This document shows, piece after piece, positions 33,901 through 41,905 of a stretch of 64,000 bases of DNA. The stretch comes from Streptomyces taklimakanensis. Lineage in GTDB: Bacteria > Actinomycetota > Actinomycetes > Streptomycetales > Streptomycetaceae. The DNA lies in assembly GCF_009709575.1 (NCBI RefSeq), contig NZ_WIXO01000001.1, positions 2,420,001 to 2,484,000 of the forward strand. Reading direction: 5' to 3'. Below the pieces are notes generated by a model. It was not told the origin of the DNA, ran no database searches, and saw only the letters and a list, made by a program, of their open reading frames with translations. Each line of letters starts with the position of its first letter. Within the stretch, counting starts at the first letter, position 1. A program made the translations under genes and the position numbers.

Positions 33901-35487
33901 GCCGGTCCCGGCGGCCGGTTCGGCGTCCCCGGACAGCAGGCAGACGACGCGGGGCGCGGCGGCCGGAGCGGCGACCGGATCCAGCCGACGCCAGGTGACC
34001 GCGGCGGCCAGCGCGACCGCGAGGTCCCGGGTCCGACCGGCCACCACGCCCACGCGGAACGGATGGTGGTCACGGCCCGTGTTCAACGTCCAGGCGACAT
34101 CGGCGAACGCGGGCCGGCCGGACCGCAGTGCGACCGAGAGCCGTTCGCACAGGGTGTGCAGGTCGGCCTCGGTCCGGGCCGAGACGCCGACCACCCGCGG
34201 CGGCCCGTCCGGCGCCCCGGCGGGCGCGGGCGGCGGTTCCTCGACCACGCAGTGCGCGTTGACGCCGCCGAGACTGAACGAACTGACCCCGGCCCGCCGC
34301 ATGCCCTCGGCCCGCCACGGCCTCGGCGACGTCACCACCTCCAGGCGGGCGCCGTCCAGGTCCACCTCGGCCGCCGGCCGCCGGAAGTGCAGCGACGGGT
34401 ACAGCTCGCCGTGCCGCACGCTGAGGATCGTCTTGACCAGGCCGGCGATGCCCGCCGCGTGGTCCAGGTGGCCGATGTTGGTCTTCACCGAGCCGACCGC
34501 GAGCGGCCCGCGCTCCCCCGGCCGGGCCAGCGCCAGCCCCTCGGCCTCGACCGCGTCGCCCAGCCGGGTGCCCGAACCGTGCGCCTCGACGTAGCCGGCG
34601 GACCGGATGTCCAGGCCGGCCCGGTCCCAGGCACGCGTGATGACCTCGGCCTGTGCGCGGGCGCTGGGGGTGGCGATGGTGGCGGAGTGGCGGCCGTTGT
34701 GCGCGGTGGCGGTGCCGCGGATCACCGCGTGGACGAACGCGCCCTCGTCCCGGGCCCGCTCCAGTGTGGTCAGCAGGAGCACCGCGCCGCCCTCGCCGCC
34801 GCCCGCGCCGTCCGCCGCCTCGTCGAAGGCGCGGGAGCGGGCGGTCGGCGAGGCGATGCCGGGGAAGTCGTCGACCGCGGCCTCGGGGGCGATGACGTGG
34901 CGCAGACTGACACCGCCGACCACGGCGTAGTCGGCGTCGCCGTCGCGGAGCTCCCGGCAACCGTGGTGGACGGCGACGAGAGAGCCGTTGCACCCGGTGT
35001 CCACGCCGTAGCAGGGGCCCGTCAGACCGAAGAGGTGGGAGACGCGGGCGGGCAGGGCGAACGGCATGTTGCCCATCAGGCTGAGCGTGCCGGGCTCGTG
35101 GACCAGCGGCAGGTAGCCGTTGCCGGGCGAGCTGAAGACCACTGCCGTCCGGCTGTCGCGCAGTGCGGAGGGGGCGTAGCCGGCGTGTTCCAGGGCCTCC
35201 CGCGTGAGGTGTAGGGCCAGTCGGTGCTGCGGGTCGGTGACCTCGGCCTCGTGCCGGGACATGCCGAAGGACTCGTGGTCGAAGAGGTCGATCCGATCCA
35301 GGTAGCCCAATTCCGGGTAGCGCACCGCGGGGTCCAGGCCGGTGGATTCGACGCGCTCGGCCGGGATCGGCCGCACGGAGTCACGGCCGGCGCGCAGGTT
35401 CGCGCGGAACTCGGCCAGGTCGGCGGCCTCGGGAAACCGGGTGGCGATGCCGATGACCGCGACGGCGGCCGTACCGGTACCAGTCAT
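30988..35487 (-). CDS. Hybrid PKS-NRPS protein: KS-(degenerate AT)-T-C plus extra C-terminal C lobe (1499 aa)
   Basis: KS (1-430): Cys in VDTGCNGSL near residue 165 (consensus ACSSS altered to GCNGS), His in EAHGSGT near 301 and KTNIGH near 337, so the triad is complete. Residues ~440-720 resemble a KS-AT linker and a shortened AT: the GHSxG motif is lost (ISSGLSRYV in its place), and only the C-terminal PLPGHPFRGVRCWA tail is recognisable. T has GGNSI near 783. C has HHAVNDGWAP near 997 and a full C fold ending around 1300. The last ~190 residues look like the second lobe of another condensation domain (LFDVTVDH, RIAVEYRTELFDEATV) lacking its catalytic half. An AT-less KS must receive its extender in trans, fitting the discrete ACP and FkbH pathway encoded in the same operon. 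ATG at 35487. Confidence 0.9.
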   Translation of the reverse strand: MTGTGTAAVAVIGIATRFPEAADLAEFRANLRAGRDSVRPIPAERVESTGLDPAVRYPELGYLDRIDLFDHESFGMSRHEAEVTDPQHRLALHLTREALEHAGYAPSALRDSRTAVVFSSPGNGYLPLVHEPGTLSLMGNMPFALPARVSHLFGLTGPCYGVDTGCNGSLVAVHHGCRELRDGDADYAVVGGVSLRHVIAPEAAVDDFPGIASPTARSRAFDEAADGAGGGEGGAVLLLTTLERARDEGAFVHAVIRGTATAHNGRHSATIATPSARAQAEVITRAWDRAGLDIRSAGYVEAHGSGTRLGDAVEAEGLALARPGERGPLAVGSVKTNIGHLDHAAGIAGLVKTILSVRHGELYPSLHFRRPAAEVDLDGARLEVVTSPRPWRAEGMRRAGVSSFSLGGVNAHCVVEEPPPAPAGAPDGPPRVVGVSARTEADLHTLCERLSVALRSGRPAFADVAWTLNTGRDHHPFRVGVVAGRTRDLAVALAAAVTWRRLDPVAAPAAAPRVVCLLSGDAEPAAGTGDPAPLPRALPVPTDRAAAVRGQLAAHAVLERAGITVDGLISSGLSRYVVRHLNGTLTDRDTRDLAAADPAAAPVSPERLRAAADEQLAAGPTTFVELGGRGELSDLLAEHLADRAGATVLTAGAETDGMLGVLARLYESGHDPDWRETTPAARRVPLPGHPFRGVRCWARPAGEAPTVRTDRHPLVEPVEPVGPPAADAPAGEPTAGQPSLPEAPGPLGAADPAEVLPWLRRTLAELLYADDVAPDDDYFALGGNSIIALLLLKRAKEHHGVELRMIDVYDHSVVSDLAAAIAAGRSAASSSAVSSASSSTVSEPEPATPATSGARELPPIRRGGEPVLSYGQERMWFHHQLDPDTTLYNLPGASRHRGPIDPEAMRLAWEDLAERHETLRSNFVSVDGRARLVIRPRLGDFFRYEDLTGRPDAERTARTIIRAESERVLDVERDPLVRVTLVRLAPDDHLFCWLTHHAVNDGWAPQILMGELMRFYQARREGRVHRFDPLPVQYPDYARWQRELLENGLLDGELRYWTERLADPPVLDLPTDRPRAARMDFAGAAHGLTVPPELVTRLREVGARESVTLFTVLLTGLTMLLSRWSGRHDIVVGTPTIGRTRPELWGLLGFFNNTIALRSDLSGDPDFRTLLRKVRDTVIDGLENQEIPFDAVVREVAPQRDPSRNPIFDVMYVHQTLPPHFVLGEGLFGPAVDEDGGPLFPGLPPGTAKFDISVVVGERAGADDLDVVVEYSTQLFDRSTIAAMADAWLDLLWTVTGDGDVPLSALPGVSTERSGHRPDALAGLRTFELPTDRPRPQGTGTGVTDRHEAPLPVGLAAALGRDGLLAALATLLTDRAEADELLLGLLRPHGTPLPLRIDVADEPPLAVLTERIARLRADAEARPLPGRPPLFDVTVDHGGTGGTGAAGVVGDGRVPDLHWSVTEDRIAVEYRTELFDEATVLALTDDLISLARTAVASAD

Positions 35488-35518
35488 GTCTGAACTCCGT
35501 TCGTGGGGCGGCCTGCCG

Positions 35519-37402
35519 TCAGAGCTCGTAGGAGACCGGGGCCGGGCGTCCGGCCCCCGGCCGGTTCCGCTCCCCGACGCCGGTCCCGACCCGATCGTCG
35601 ATCACGCCCGCCTGGGCCTCGACGGTGACCAGGTCGAACAGTTCACCGGCGCGTATCGCACCGGGCCAGCGCGCATCGAGTCGGCTGTACAGGTCGAGGA
35701 TCTTGAGAGAGCTGCCGCCCAGGCCGAAGAAGCTGTCCTCCAGACCGACGTCGCGGTGGCCGAGCACCTCGACCCAGATGTCCCAGACGATCCGTTGCGG
35801 TCCGGTCCAGTGCTCCTGTTCCGCCGGCCGTTCCGCGCTCTCGCCGGCCGCGGGCAGCGAAGCGGCGAGCGCCGTGCGGTCGGCCTTGCCGGTGGAGGTG
35901 AGCGGCATCCGGTCCACCGGTACGAAACGGTCCGGCAGCGCCTGTTCGACCAACCGGTCGCGACAGTGCCGACGCAGGTCCCCCGGGTCGGGGAGCTCCT
36001 GCCCCGCGGCCGGGGTGAGGAACGCGGTCAACCGCGACGCCTCGTCGGTCGGTCCCGCGCAGACCACCACGGCCTGGCCGACCGCGGGGTGCGCCTCGAG
36101 CGCGGCCTCGACCTCGCCGAGCTCGACGCGGGCGCCGCGGATCTTCACCTGGTGGTCGGTCCGGCCGTGGTAGTGCAGCGCGCCGTTCTCGTCGCGGCGG
36201 GCGAGGTCGCCGGTGCGGTAGAGGCGGGCGCCGGGCGGCCCGAACGGATCGGCGACGAAGCGTTCCGCCGTGCGTCCGGGCGCCCGGGCGTAGCCGAGGG
36301 CGACGAAGGCGCCGCCGACGTACAGCTCGCCCACCTCGCCGTCCGCGACTTCGCGCAGTTGCCGGTCCAACACGTGGACGGTGGCACCGGGCCAGGGCCG
36401 GCCGATGGGGACGCGTTCCCGGTCGGGATCGAGCCGGTCCTCGACGGTGCAGGAGACGATGGTCTCCGTGGGCCCGTACTCGTTGACGAGCCGGGCGCCC
36501 GGCAGGCACGCGCGGTGGTTCCCGACCAGTTCGGGCGTGCAGACCTCGCCGGCGACGACCACCAGGCGCAGGCTGTCCGGAAGCCCGTCCGGATCGGCCA
36601 GCAGCAGTCGGTAGTGGGACGGCACGACGACGAGGTGGGTCGCGCGGTACCGGCGGGCCAACAACGCCAGTTCGGGAACGATACGCAGCTCGCGGGCGGT
36701 CGGCAACAGCAGCGTGTGACCGTTGTGGAGCGACCAGAACATGCCGGCGAGCATGCCGTCGAACGACAGCCGCATCGCCATCAGGAAGACCGAGGGACCG
36801 GTGCCGTACACGGCGCCGCGCGGACGGACGGAGTCGGCCAGCCGGCCGCGGTCGACCACGACTCCCTTGGGTTCGCCGGTGGAACCCGAGGTGTAGACGA
36901 CGTATGCGGGGGCCTCCTCCGGAACCGGGGGCACGGGGTCCGCCGCGGTACGGGCGCCCGCCTCGATCAGGGCGGCGATGTCGAGGTCCTCGGCTGCCAA
37001 CCGGGGCGGCACGTCCGGCGTCCCGGCCAGGTCCCGGTCGTCCCGGGCGGCGAGCACGACGGCGCAGTCGGTGTCGCGCAGCAGGGCGCGCAGCCGGTTC
37101 GGCGGCAGGTCGGGCTCGATCGCGGCCCAGGCGGCACCCACCCGCAGCGCCGCAAGGACGGCGACGACGGCGACGGCGCTCTGTTCGAGGCGGATGCACA
37201 CGGTGGTGCCGATCCGGGCGCCCGCGTCGCGCAGCAGCTCGGCGAGGCCGGCGGACGCCTGGTCGAGTTCGCGGTAGGTGAGCGAGGTGGCGCCGACGAC
37301 GAGCGCGGTGGCCCGCGGTGTCTCGGCGGCCCGGGCGCGGAAGGCGTCGAGGAGCGATTGCGGCTGCGGCTGCGGCCGGGACGGGACGGGTAACTGCGTC
37401 AC
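35519..37402 (-). CDS. Free-standing NRPS adenylation-thiolation didomain (627 aa)
   Basis: The A domain contains YTSGSTGEPKG near residue 172, [34 protein letters not shown] and the A10-type lysine in TSTGKADR. The T domain has LGGSSLKILDL near residue 563. The substrate pocket reads about DGAVVAEVS by alignment to GrsA. That shares DG...AEV with tyrosine-type codes but is not a confident match. It either loads a starter amino acid for the KS protein encoded just downstream (31-bp gap) or supplies an aminoacyl carrier for one of the surplus C domains. It follows fkbH by 10 bp. Confidence 0.93.
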   Translation of the reverse strand: MTQLPVPSRPQPQPQSLLDAFRARAAETPRATALVVGATSLTYRELDQASAGLAELLRDAGARIGTTVCIRLEQSAVAVVAVLAALRVGAAWAAIEPDLPPNRLRALLRDTDCAVVLAARDDRDLAGTPDVPPRLAAEDLDIAALIEAGARTAADPVPPVPEEAPAYVVYTSGSTGEPKGVVVDRGRLADSVRPRGAVYGTGPSVFLMAMRLSFDGMLAGMFWSLHNGHTLLLPTARELRIVPELALLARRYRATHLVVVPSHYRLLLADPDGLPDSLRLVVVAGEVCTPELVGNHRACLPGARLVNEYGPTETIVSCTVEDRLDPDRERVPIGRPWPGATVHVLDRQLREVADGEVGELYVGGAFVALGYARAPGRTAERFVADPFGPPGARLYRTGDLARRDENGALHYHGRTDHQVKIRGARVELGEVEAALEAHPAVGQAVVVCAGPTDEASRLTAFLTPAAGQELPDPGDLRRHCRDRLVEQALPDRFVPVDRMPLTSTGKADRTALAASLPAAGESAERPAEQEHWTGPQRIVWDIWVEVLGHRDVGLEDSFFGLGGSSLKILDLYSRLDARWPGAIRAGELFDLVTVEAQAGVIDDRVGTGVGERNRPGAGRPAPVSYEL

Positions 37403-37412
37403 TGCGGCCTCC

Positions 37413-38471
37413 TCAGACGTCCCGGATCAACAGGCGGACGTGGTCGCCGGGTTCGGGTACCGGATGGTCCTCGGGCACCGCGAGGACCATGGGCCCCCCG
37501 TCCGCCGGACCGTCGTCGACCTGGGTGAAGCCGGCGAAGCGGAGGGTGACGAGCATGGTGCGGTTGACGGCGGTGGGCACGAAATGCGTGACGGGTCGGC
37601 GGCCCTCGGCACGCGCCTGCCGGATCAGGTGGTTCAACAGCAGCCCGCCGACGCCGCGCGAGGCGACCCGACAGGACATCAACATCAGCCGCAGCACCGC
37701 GTCCGTCGGCGTGAGTTCGGTGACGGACAGACCGATGACGCCGTAGTCGCCGAAGCGGTCGCGGAGCCGGGCGAGCCGTACCCGGTGGTGAGGCGACGCG
37801 ACGAGTTCGCGCAGCTCGTCCTCGCCGTAGACCAGTCCCGTACTGTTGAGCTGGTGGGTGCGCACCGTGAGTTCGCTGGCCCGCGCGAGGTCGTCCTCCG
37901 TCGCCGGTGCGATCTCCATGACGAGGCCGAGCGAGGCCAGGAACGCCTGCCGGTCGCCGCCGGACTCCTCCTCGGCCTGCCGCCGCCGCCACTCGGTGCG
38001 GTAGAGGTGGCGGCGACCGGCGGCCTCGGCCGTCACGTGGGCGGGGCGGAACTCGGGACGCTCCGGTAGGTGCCCGACCGCGTCGGCGGTGTAGCAGCGG
38101 ACCTCCGGGACCTCGGAGGCGACCTCGGCGCGCTCGGCCGGGTCGTTGTCGACGAAGGCGATGGTGTCGAGCCCGATGTTGAGCGTCTCGGCGATGCGGC
38201 GGATCGCGGCGGACTTGTCGCCCCAGCCGATCCGCACCGCGCAGAACCACTCGTCGAGGCCGCACGCGCTCAGGTGGGCGGTGGCCGTGGCGTGGTCGCC
38301 GCGGCTGACCGCGGCGTGCAGGATGCCGCGTTCGTCCAGCGTCCGGAGGGTCGGCAGGACGTGGGGGAACGGCCGGGGGTCGTCGCCTTCCAGCACGACT
38401 CCGTCCCACAACGTGTCGTCCAGGTCCCAGACCAGGCACTTGACGGTCGGTGTGCTCGTCGGGGCCGTCAT
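37413..38471 (-). CDS. FkbH-like glyceryl transferase/phosphatase (352 aa)
   Basis: HAD-IIIC domain: nucleophile motif LVWDLDDTLWDG near residue 14, VSRGDH, and the late acidic motif AFVDNDPAERAEV. The C-terminal half is the GNAT-like acyl-transfer region of the FkbH family (RTHQLNSTG, LRLMLMSCRVASRGVGGLLLN, HFVPTAVNRTM). FkbH proteins dephosphorylate 1,3-bisphosphoglycerate and load glyceryl onto a dedicated ACP. The ATG at 38471 overlaps the acyl-CoA dehydrogenase stop by 4 bp. With the ACP, FkbI- and FkbK-like proteins it should make hydroxymalonyl-ACP. An alternative role is glyceryl-ACP supply for a tetronate. Confidence 0.94.
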   Translation of the reverse strand: MTAPTSTPTVKCLVWDLDDTLWDGVVLEGDDPRPFPHVLPTLRTLDERGILHAAVSRGDHATATAHLSACGLDEWFCAVRIGWGDKSAAIRRIAETLNIGLDTIAFVDNDPAERAEVASEVPEVRCYTADAVGHLPERPEFRPAHVTAEAAGRRHLYRTEWRRRQAEEESGGDRQAFLASLGLVMEIAPATEDDLARASELTVRTHQLNSTGLVYGEDELRELVASPHHRVRLARLRDRFGDYGVIGLSVTELTPTDAVLRLMLMSCRVASRGVGGLLLNHLIRQARAEGRRPVTHFVPTAVNRTMLVTLRFAGFTQVDDGPADGGPMVLAVPEDHPVPEPGDHVRLLIRDV

Positions 38472-39619
38472 GCGCGCGGCCCGAACCGGCGCACCAGGTG
38501 TGCGGCGATGTGGAGTTCGGACACTTGCTGCGCTCCTTCGATGATCTCCATGACCTTCGCGTCCCGGTAGTGGCGGCCGACCCGGCTGTCCGGCTCGCAC
38601 CCCGCGGCCCCGAGGACCTGCACGGCGTCCCGGCCGGCCGCGGCGGCGGCCGCCGCGGCCGCGTACTTGGCCATGATCGTTTCGGTGACACCGCGGCCCG
38701 GTCCGTCGCCCCGTGCCCGGGCCGCGCGGACGGCGAGCTCGCGGGCCGCGGCGGCGTCCACCGCGATCCGGGCCAGCAGCGCGCCGATCGCCTGGTGCCG
38801 ACTGAGCGGAACACCGCCCTGCACCCGGGCGGCCGCGTGCGCGGCGGCGTCGGCGACACACGCCTCGGCCATGCCGACGCACCCCCAGGCGACCGTGAAC
38901 CGGCCGTGGTCCAACGCGGTCGCGGCGACGTGTGACAGACCGGCGCCCGGTGGGGCGATCCGGTGGTCGGCGGGCACCCGGACGGCGTCCAGGGTGAGGT
39001 GGGCCACGCCGGCGGCCCGCATGCCGAGTTGGCCGTCGACCGGTTCGCGGCGCACGCCGGGCCGGTCGGTCTCGACCAGCACGGCGGTGGGCTTGTCGCC
39101 GCTGCGCCCGAGTACCAGCAGCACGTCGGCGAGCTGCCCGAAGGTGACCCACTTCTTGCGACCGGTCACGGTGAGCTCGGTGCCGTCCGCGGATTCCTCG
39201 ATGTCGGTCCGCACCTCGGCGAGCGCGCTGCCCGCGCCGTCCTCGGTGGCCGCGAAGCCGGCCGTCAGCGTGCCGGCGGCCAGTCGCGGCAGCCAGTGGG
39301 CGCGTTGCTCGCGGGTGCCCCAGCGCAGCAGCGCCGCCGCGACCATCGACTGGACGGTGAGCAGACCGCGCAGGGCACTGCACACGCCCCCCAGGTGGGC
39401 GGCCGCCTCACCGAGTTCGACCGGCGCCAGGCCCGCCCCGCCGTACCGGGCGGGCAGGTCGGCGGCGAGCAGGCCCGTGCGCGCCAGCCTGCGGCACACG
39501 TCCGCCGGGATCCGGCCCGCACGGTCCCAGTCCGCGGCCGGGTCCCGGGACTCGGCGGCGAACCGGGCTGCCGCCGCGACCAACGGCGGCGCCCCGGGGG
39601 CGTCAGCGGTCGCCCGCAC
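38468..39619 (-). CDS. Acyl-CoA dehydrogenase family, FkbI-like (383 aa)
   Basis: Full-length ACAD: LPARYGGAGLAPVE in the N-terminal helical domain, FAATEDGAGSALAEVRT and TGRKKWVTFGQLADV in the beta domain, and the C-terminal four-helix region with HQAIGALLARIAVD and VLGAAGCEPDSRVGRHYRDAKVMEIIEGAQQV. FkbI-type enzymes work on ACP-bound intermediates, forming the second carboxyl of hydroxymalonyl-ACP or a related unit. The start is GTG at 39619, within the 3' end of the ACP gene (17-bp overlap), so the two are translationally linked. Confidence 0.93.
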   Translation of the reverse strand: MRATADAPGAPPLVAAAARFAAESRDPAADWDRAGRIPADVCRRLARTGLLAADLPARYGGAGLAPVELGEAAAHLGGVCSALRGLLTVQSMVAAALLRWGTREQRAHWLPRLAAGTLTAGFAATEDGAGSALAEVRTDIEESADGTELTVTGRKKWVTFGQLADVLLVLGRSGDKPTAVLVETDRPGVRREPVDGQLGMRAAGVAHLTLDAVRVPADHRIAPPGAGLSHVAATALDHGRFTVAWGCVGMAEACVADAAAHAAARVQGGVPLSRHQAIGALLARIAVDAAAARELAVRAARARGDGPGRGVTETIMAKYAAAAAAAAAGRDAVQVLGAAGCEPDSRVGRHYRDAKVMEIIEGAQQVSELHIAAHLVRRFGPRA

Positions 39620-39884
39620 GGGTCCGGGTCGGCGTGTCGGCGCCGGTCTTGCGGTGGACGAACTCGGCGATCCGTCGTGCGGTCCGGAAACTGTCCAGAT
39701 CGAGGTCCTCCACCTCCACGGTGAGGGTGAAGCGCTGCTCGACGTGGGTGACCAACTCCAGCGCGAACAACGAGTCGACCAGGCCGAGTGCGAAGTAGTC
39801 GTCGTCGGGGCCGATCGGTCGCCGCAGCGCTTCGGTCAGGAACCGGGTGATCTCCTCGGTGGTCTTCTCGGTGCCGTGGTTCAT
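39603..39884 (-). CDS. Discrete acyl carrier protein, FkbJ-like (93 aa)
   Basis: A single PP-binding domain with the phosphopantetheine serine in ALGLVDSLFALELV (near residue 38). The LGLVDSLFA motif is typical of ACPs dedicated to methoxymalonyl, hydroxymalonyl or glyceryl units. Its neighbours are the KAS III-like gene upstream (4-bp overlap) and the acyl-CoA dehydrogenase downstream. It most likely carries the glycerate-derived C3 unit from FkbH through the dehydrogenases to the AT-less KS. Confidence 0.93.
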   Translation of the reverse strand: MNHGTEKTTEEITRFLTEALRRPIGPDDDYFALGLVDSLFALELVTHVEQRFTLTVEVEDLDLDSFRTARRIAEFVHRKTGADTPTRTRAGDR

Positions 39885-40921
39885 ACGGTGCCCTCCCGAC
39901 CGTGCTGCGGGCCTATCTCGACCAGCAGCACGCTCCAGGCCGCCACTGGGCTGACGTTGACGAGGACCGCCCGGTCACCCTCGACGAGGTCCTCGCGGGC
40001 CAGGGCGGTGTAGAGGTTCAGGAAGACGTCGTTCGGGCCGAGGTGGCCGAAGCGGCGCAGGTTGTCCCGGCAGGAGGGCAGCAGCCCGATGTCCAGGGTC
40101 TCCTCGGTGAACGCCAACCCGCCGGCCGACAGGTTCTGGCTCGCGTACCCGGCGATGTCGGCCCGGGTGAGGTCGTTGCGCGCCAGCAGCTCGTCCACCA
40201 GCCCGGAGAGCCGGTGCCGGCTCTCCATCGCCAGCCGGAACGAGTACTCGGGCAGGTCCCTGCACTCCTCCCGCCAGCGATCGGTGGGCCGGTCGCGGTA
40301 CTCCAGCCGGAAGAGGTCCCAGTACCGGCCGTTGGTCCGCTGGACGAGGTCGAGGATCCGGACCGGCGCGGCCGGGTGCGGACGGCCCAGCAGCAGGGCC
40401 TGCCCGCTGTCGCCGTTGACGGTGACCGGGTGCCGGTAACGCGTCTTCGCCGCGGGCTTGCTGCCGTGCACGACCAGCACGGGGCCGAGGTCCGGGTCGG
40501 CGGCCAGCAGGCCGCGCGCCGCGAGCAGGGCGGGGGCGACGGAGACGCAGCCGAGGCCACCGACCGTGAAGACCGTCGCCGCGTCGGCGCCCAGCGCGTG
40601 CTGGAGTCTCGTCGCGTCCGAACTGACCAGGGTCTCCGGGGCGCGCGACTCGACCAGGATCAGCGCCCCGAGGGACGCGGCCCGTGCCCCGGCCCGCGCC
40701 AACACGGCACGGGCGGCGCGCTCGGCCAGGTCGGTGGCGGTCAGGTCGTCGTCCACCGCCACGGTGTCGATGCCGAGGTTGAGGCAGGTGCGGCGGTCCG
40801 CCCCGGCCAGTTCGGCCAGTTCGGGGAGGTCCGCGACGGCACGGGTCCGATCCGGCAGGTGCCAGCCGGCGGCATCGACCGCGACCGGTGCCGCGGTGTG
40901 GGACGTCTGCTCAACGTTCAC
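39881..40921 (-). CDS. KAS III-like (FabH superfamily) enzyme with altered active site (346 aa)
   Basis: The fold is recognisable from TVGGLGCVSVAPALLAARGL with the candidate nucleophile Cys near residue 124, DSGQALLLG and the C-terminal AVLVNVSPVAAWSVLLVEI. At the position of the usual catalytic His (PHQAN) it has YASQN, and at the Asn loop (GNTS) it has GHLGPND, so the Cys-His-Asn triad is not conserved. It may therefore be an acyltransferase (as in CerJ-type proteins) or a tetronate/ester-forming KAS III homologue rather than a chain-initiating synthase. GTG at 40921 has gggag six bases upstream and is preferred over an in-frame start at 40960. It is the first gene of the NRPS-PKS operon. 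Confidence 0.82.
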   Translation of the reverse strand: MNVEQTSHTAAPVAVDAAGWHLPDRTRAVADLPELAELAGADRRTCLNLGIDTVAVDDDLTATDLAERAARAVLARAGARAASLGALILVESRAPETLVSSDATRLQHALGADAATVFTVGGLGCVSVAPALLAARGLLAADPDLGPVLVVHGSKPAAKTRYRHPVTVNGDSGQALLLGRPHPAAPVRILDLVQRTNGRYWDLFRLEYRDRPTDRWREECRDLPEYSFRLAMESRHRLSGLVDELLARNDLTRADIAGYASQNLSAGGLAFTEETLDIGLLPSCRDNLRRFGHLGPNDVFLNLYTALAREDLVEGDRAVLVNVSPVAAWSVLLVEIGPQHGREGTV

Positions 40922-40957
40922 CTGCGCTCCCGCCCGTTCGGGACTCCGACACCGGAA

Positions 40958-41002
40958 CACTACCGCTTTCTACGGAAGTACGTAAGTGCGTAAATTAGAA
41001 TT
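40958..41002. promoter_or_regulatory. AT-rich divergent promoter region, NRPS-PKS operon / M23 peptidase
   Basis: A short AT-rich island in otherwise very GC-rich DNA contains repeated tacgta/tgcgta elements and taaattagaatt. In the operon direction, tttacg (around -35) and tagaaa (around -10) are spaced 16 bp. Position and composition fit a promoter and operator for the operon starting at 40921. The hexamers are only moderately close to consensus. Confidence 0.45.
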
Positions 41003-41062
41003 CCGGCGCCCCGATGCTGGAATGCTGATGACCCCTCGCCCCCCCACGGAAGGTCCGGTCCC

Positions 41063-41905
41063 ATGTCCCAGTCCCTCTGGAAGTGCCACGGCCCGGTGAT
41101 GGCCGCGGGCGCCGTGTGCATCCTCGTCAACGGCCAGGGCATCGGGCCGCTGTGGCTCACCGGGATCGCCCTGCTGGTGGTCGGCATGCTGATGCGGTGG
41201 GCGATGACCCGCGCGCAGCGCCCGTCCGGCGACGAGGCCCCGCCGCTGGCACTCGACGTCCCCGTGGAGGGCCGCTGGATGGCGCGCAACGGCCCCGCCA
41301 CCAAGGTGCCCAGCCACACCCACAACCTCGCGCAGACCTACGCCATCGACCTGGCCCGCCGGCCCGCGCCGGAACCCGTGTGGTTCTGGCCGGTGGCACG
41401 GCGCCCCGAGTCCTACCCGTCCTTCGGCGAGCCGCTGCTGGCCCCCGCGGACGGTCGGGTGGTGGCCGCCTCGGACGGACAGCGGGACCACCTCTCGCGT
41501 TCCTCGCTGGCCGGCCTCTTCTACGTGCTCGCGGAGGGGTTCGTGCGCTCCCTCGGCCTCCCCCGCCACCTGCTGGGCAACCACCTCGTCCTCGAACTGG
41601 ACGACGGGGTGTACGCCGTCTTCGCCCATCTGCGGCGCCACTCGTTGAAAGTGGCCGTGGGGGACCGGGTGACGGCCGGCCGGCCGCTGGCCGAGTGCGG
41701 CAACTCGGGGAACTCCGCGGAACCGCACCTGCACTTCCAGCTCATGGACGGTCCCGACGTCACCTCCGCCCGCGGCCTGCGCTTCACCTGGCGGTACCGG
41801 GACGACGACGGCCGGGAGCACGACGGCGTGCCCGCCGACAACACCTGCTTCGTCCCGATCCGGACCACCACGGCCGACCGGCCGGACCCCTACGCCGCGC
41901 CGTAG
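41063..41905 (+). CDS. M23-family metallopeptidase, membrane-anchored (280 aa)
   Basis: Two hydrophobic stretches near the N-terminus (PVMAAGAVCILVNG, LWLTGIALLVVGMLM) anchor the protein. The LytM-type domain has its zinc ligands in SHTHNLAQTYAIDL (His...Asp) and EPHLHFQLMDG (HxH), with the GNHLVLELDDGVYAVFAHLR and VTAGRPLAECGNSGNS strands between. M23 enzymes cleave peptidoglycan cross-links outside the cell. An insertion with YVLAEGFVRSLGLP is atypical. It is divergent from the NRPS-PKS operon and its 3' end overlaps the convergent SnoaL-like gene by 16 bp. It could belong to either system or be an independent cell-wall gene. Confidence 0.85.
   Translation: MSQSLWKCHGPVMAAGAVCILVNGQGIGPLWLTGIALLVVGMLMRWAMTRAQRPSGDEAPPLALDVPVEGRWMARNGPATKVPSHTHNLAQTYAIDLARRPAPEPVWFWPVARRPESYPSFGEPLLAPADGRVVAASDGQRDHLSRSSLAGLFYVLAEGFVRSLGLPRHLLGNHLVLELDDGVYAVFAHLRRHSLKVAVGDRVTAGRPLAECGNSGNSAEPHLHFQLMDGPDVTSARGLRFTWRYRDDDGREHDGVPADNTCFVPIRTTTADRPDPYAAP

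Noticed and set aside
37413..40921. Straightforward tetronate biosynthesis cassette (KAS III, ACP, FkbH)
   Set aside because: The FkbI- and FkbK-like dehydrogenases in the same operon are not needed for tetronates and point to hydroxymalonyl-ACP. There is also no long polyketide line. Not excluded, but not the primary call.
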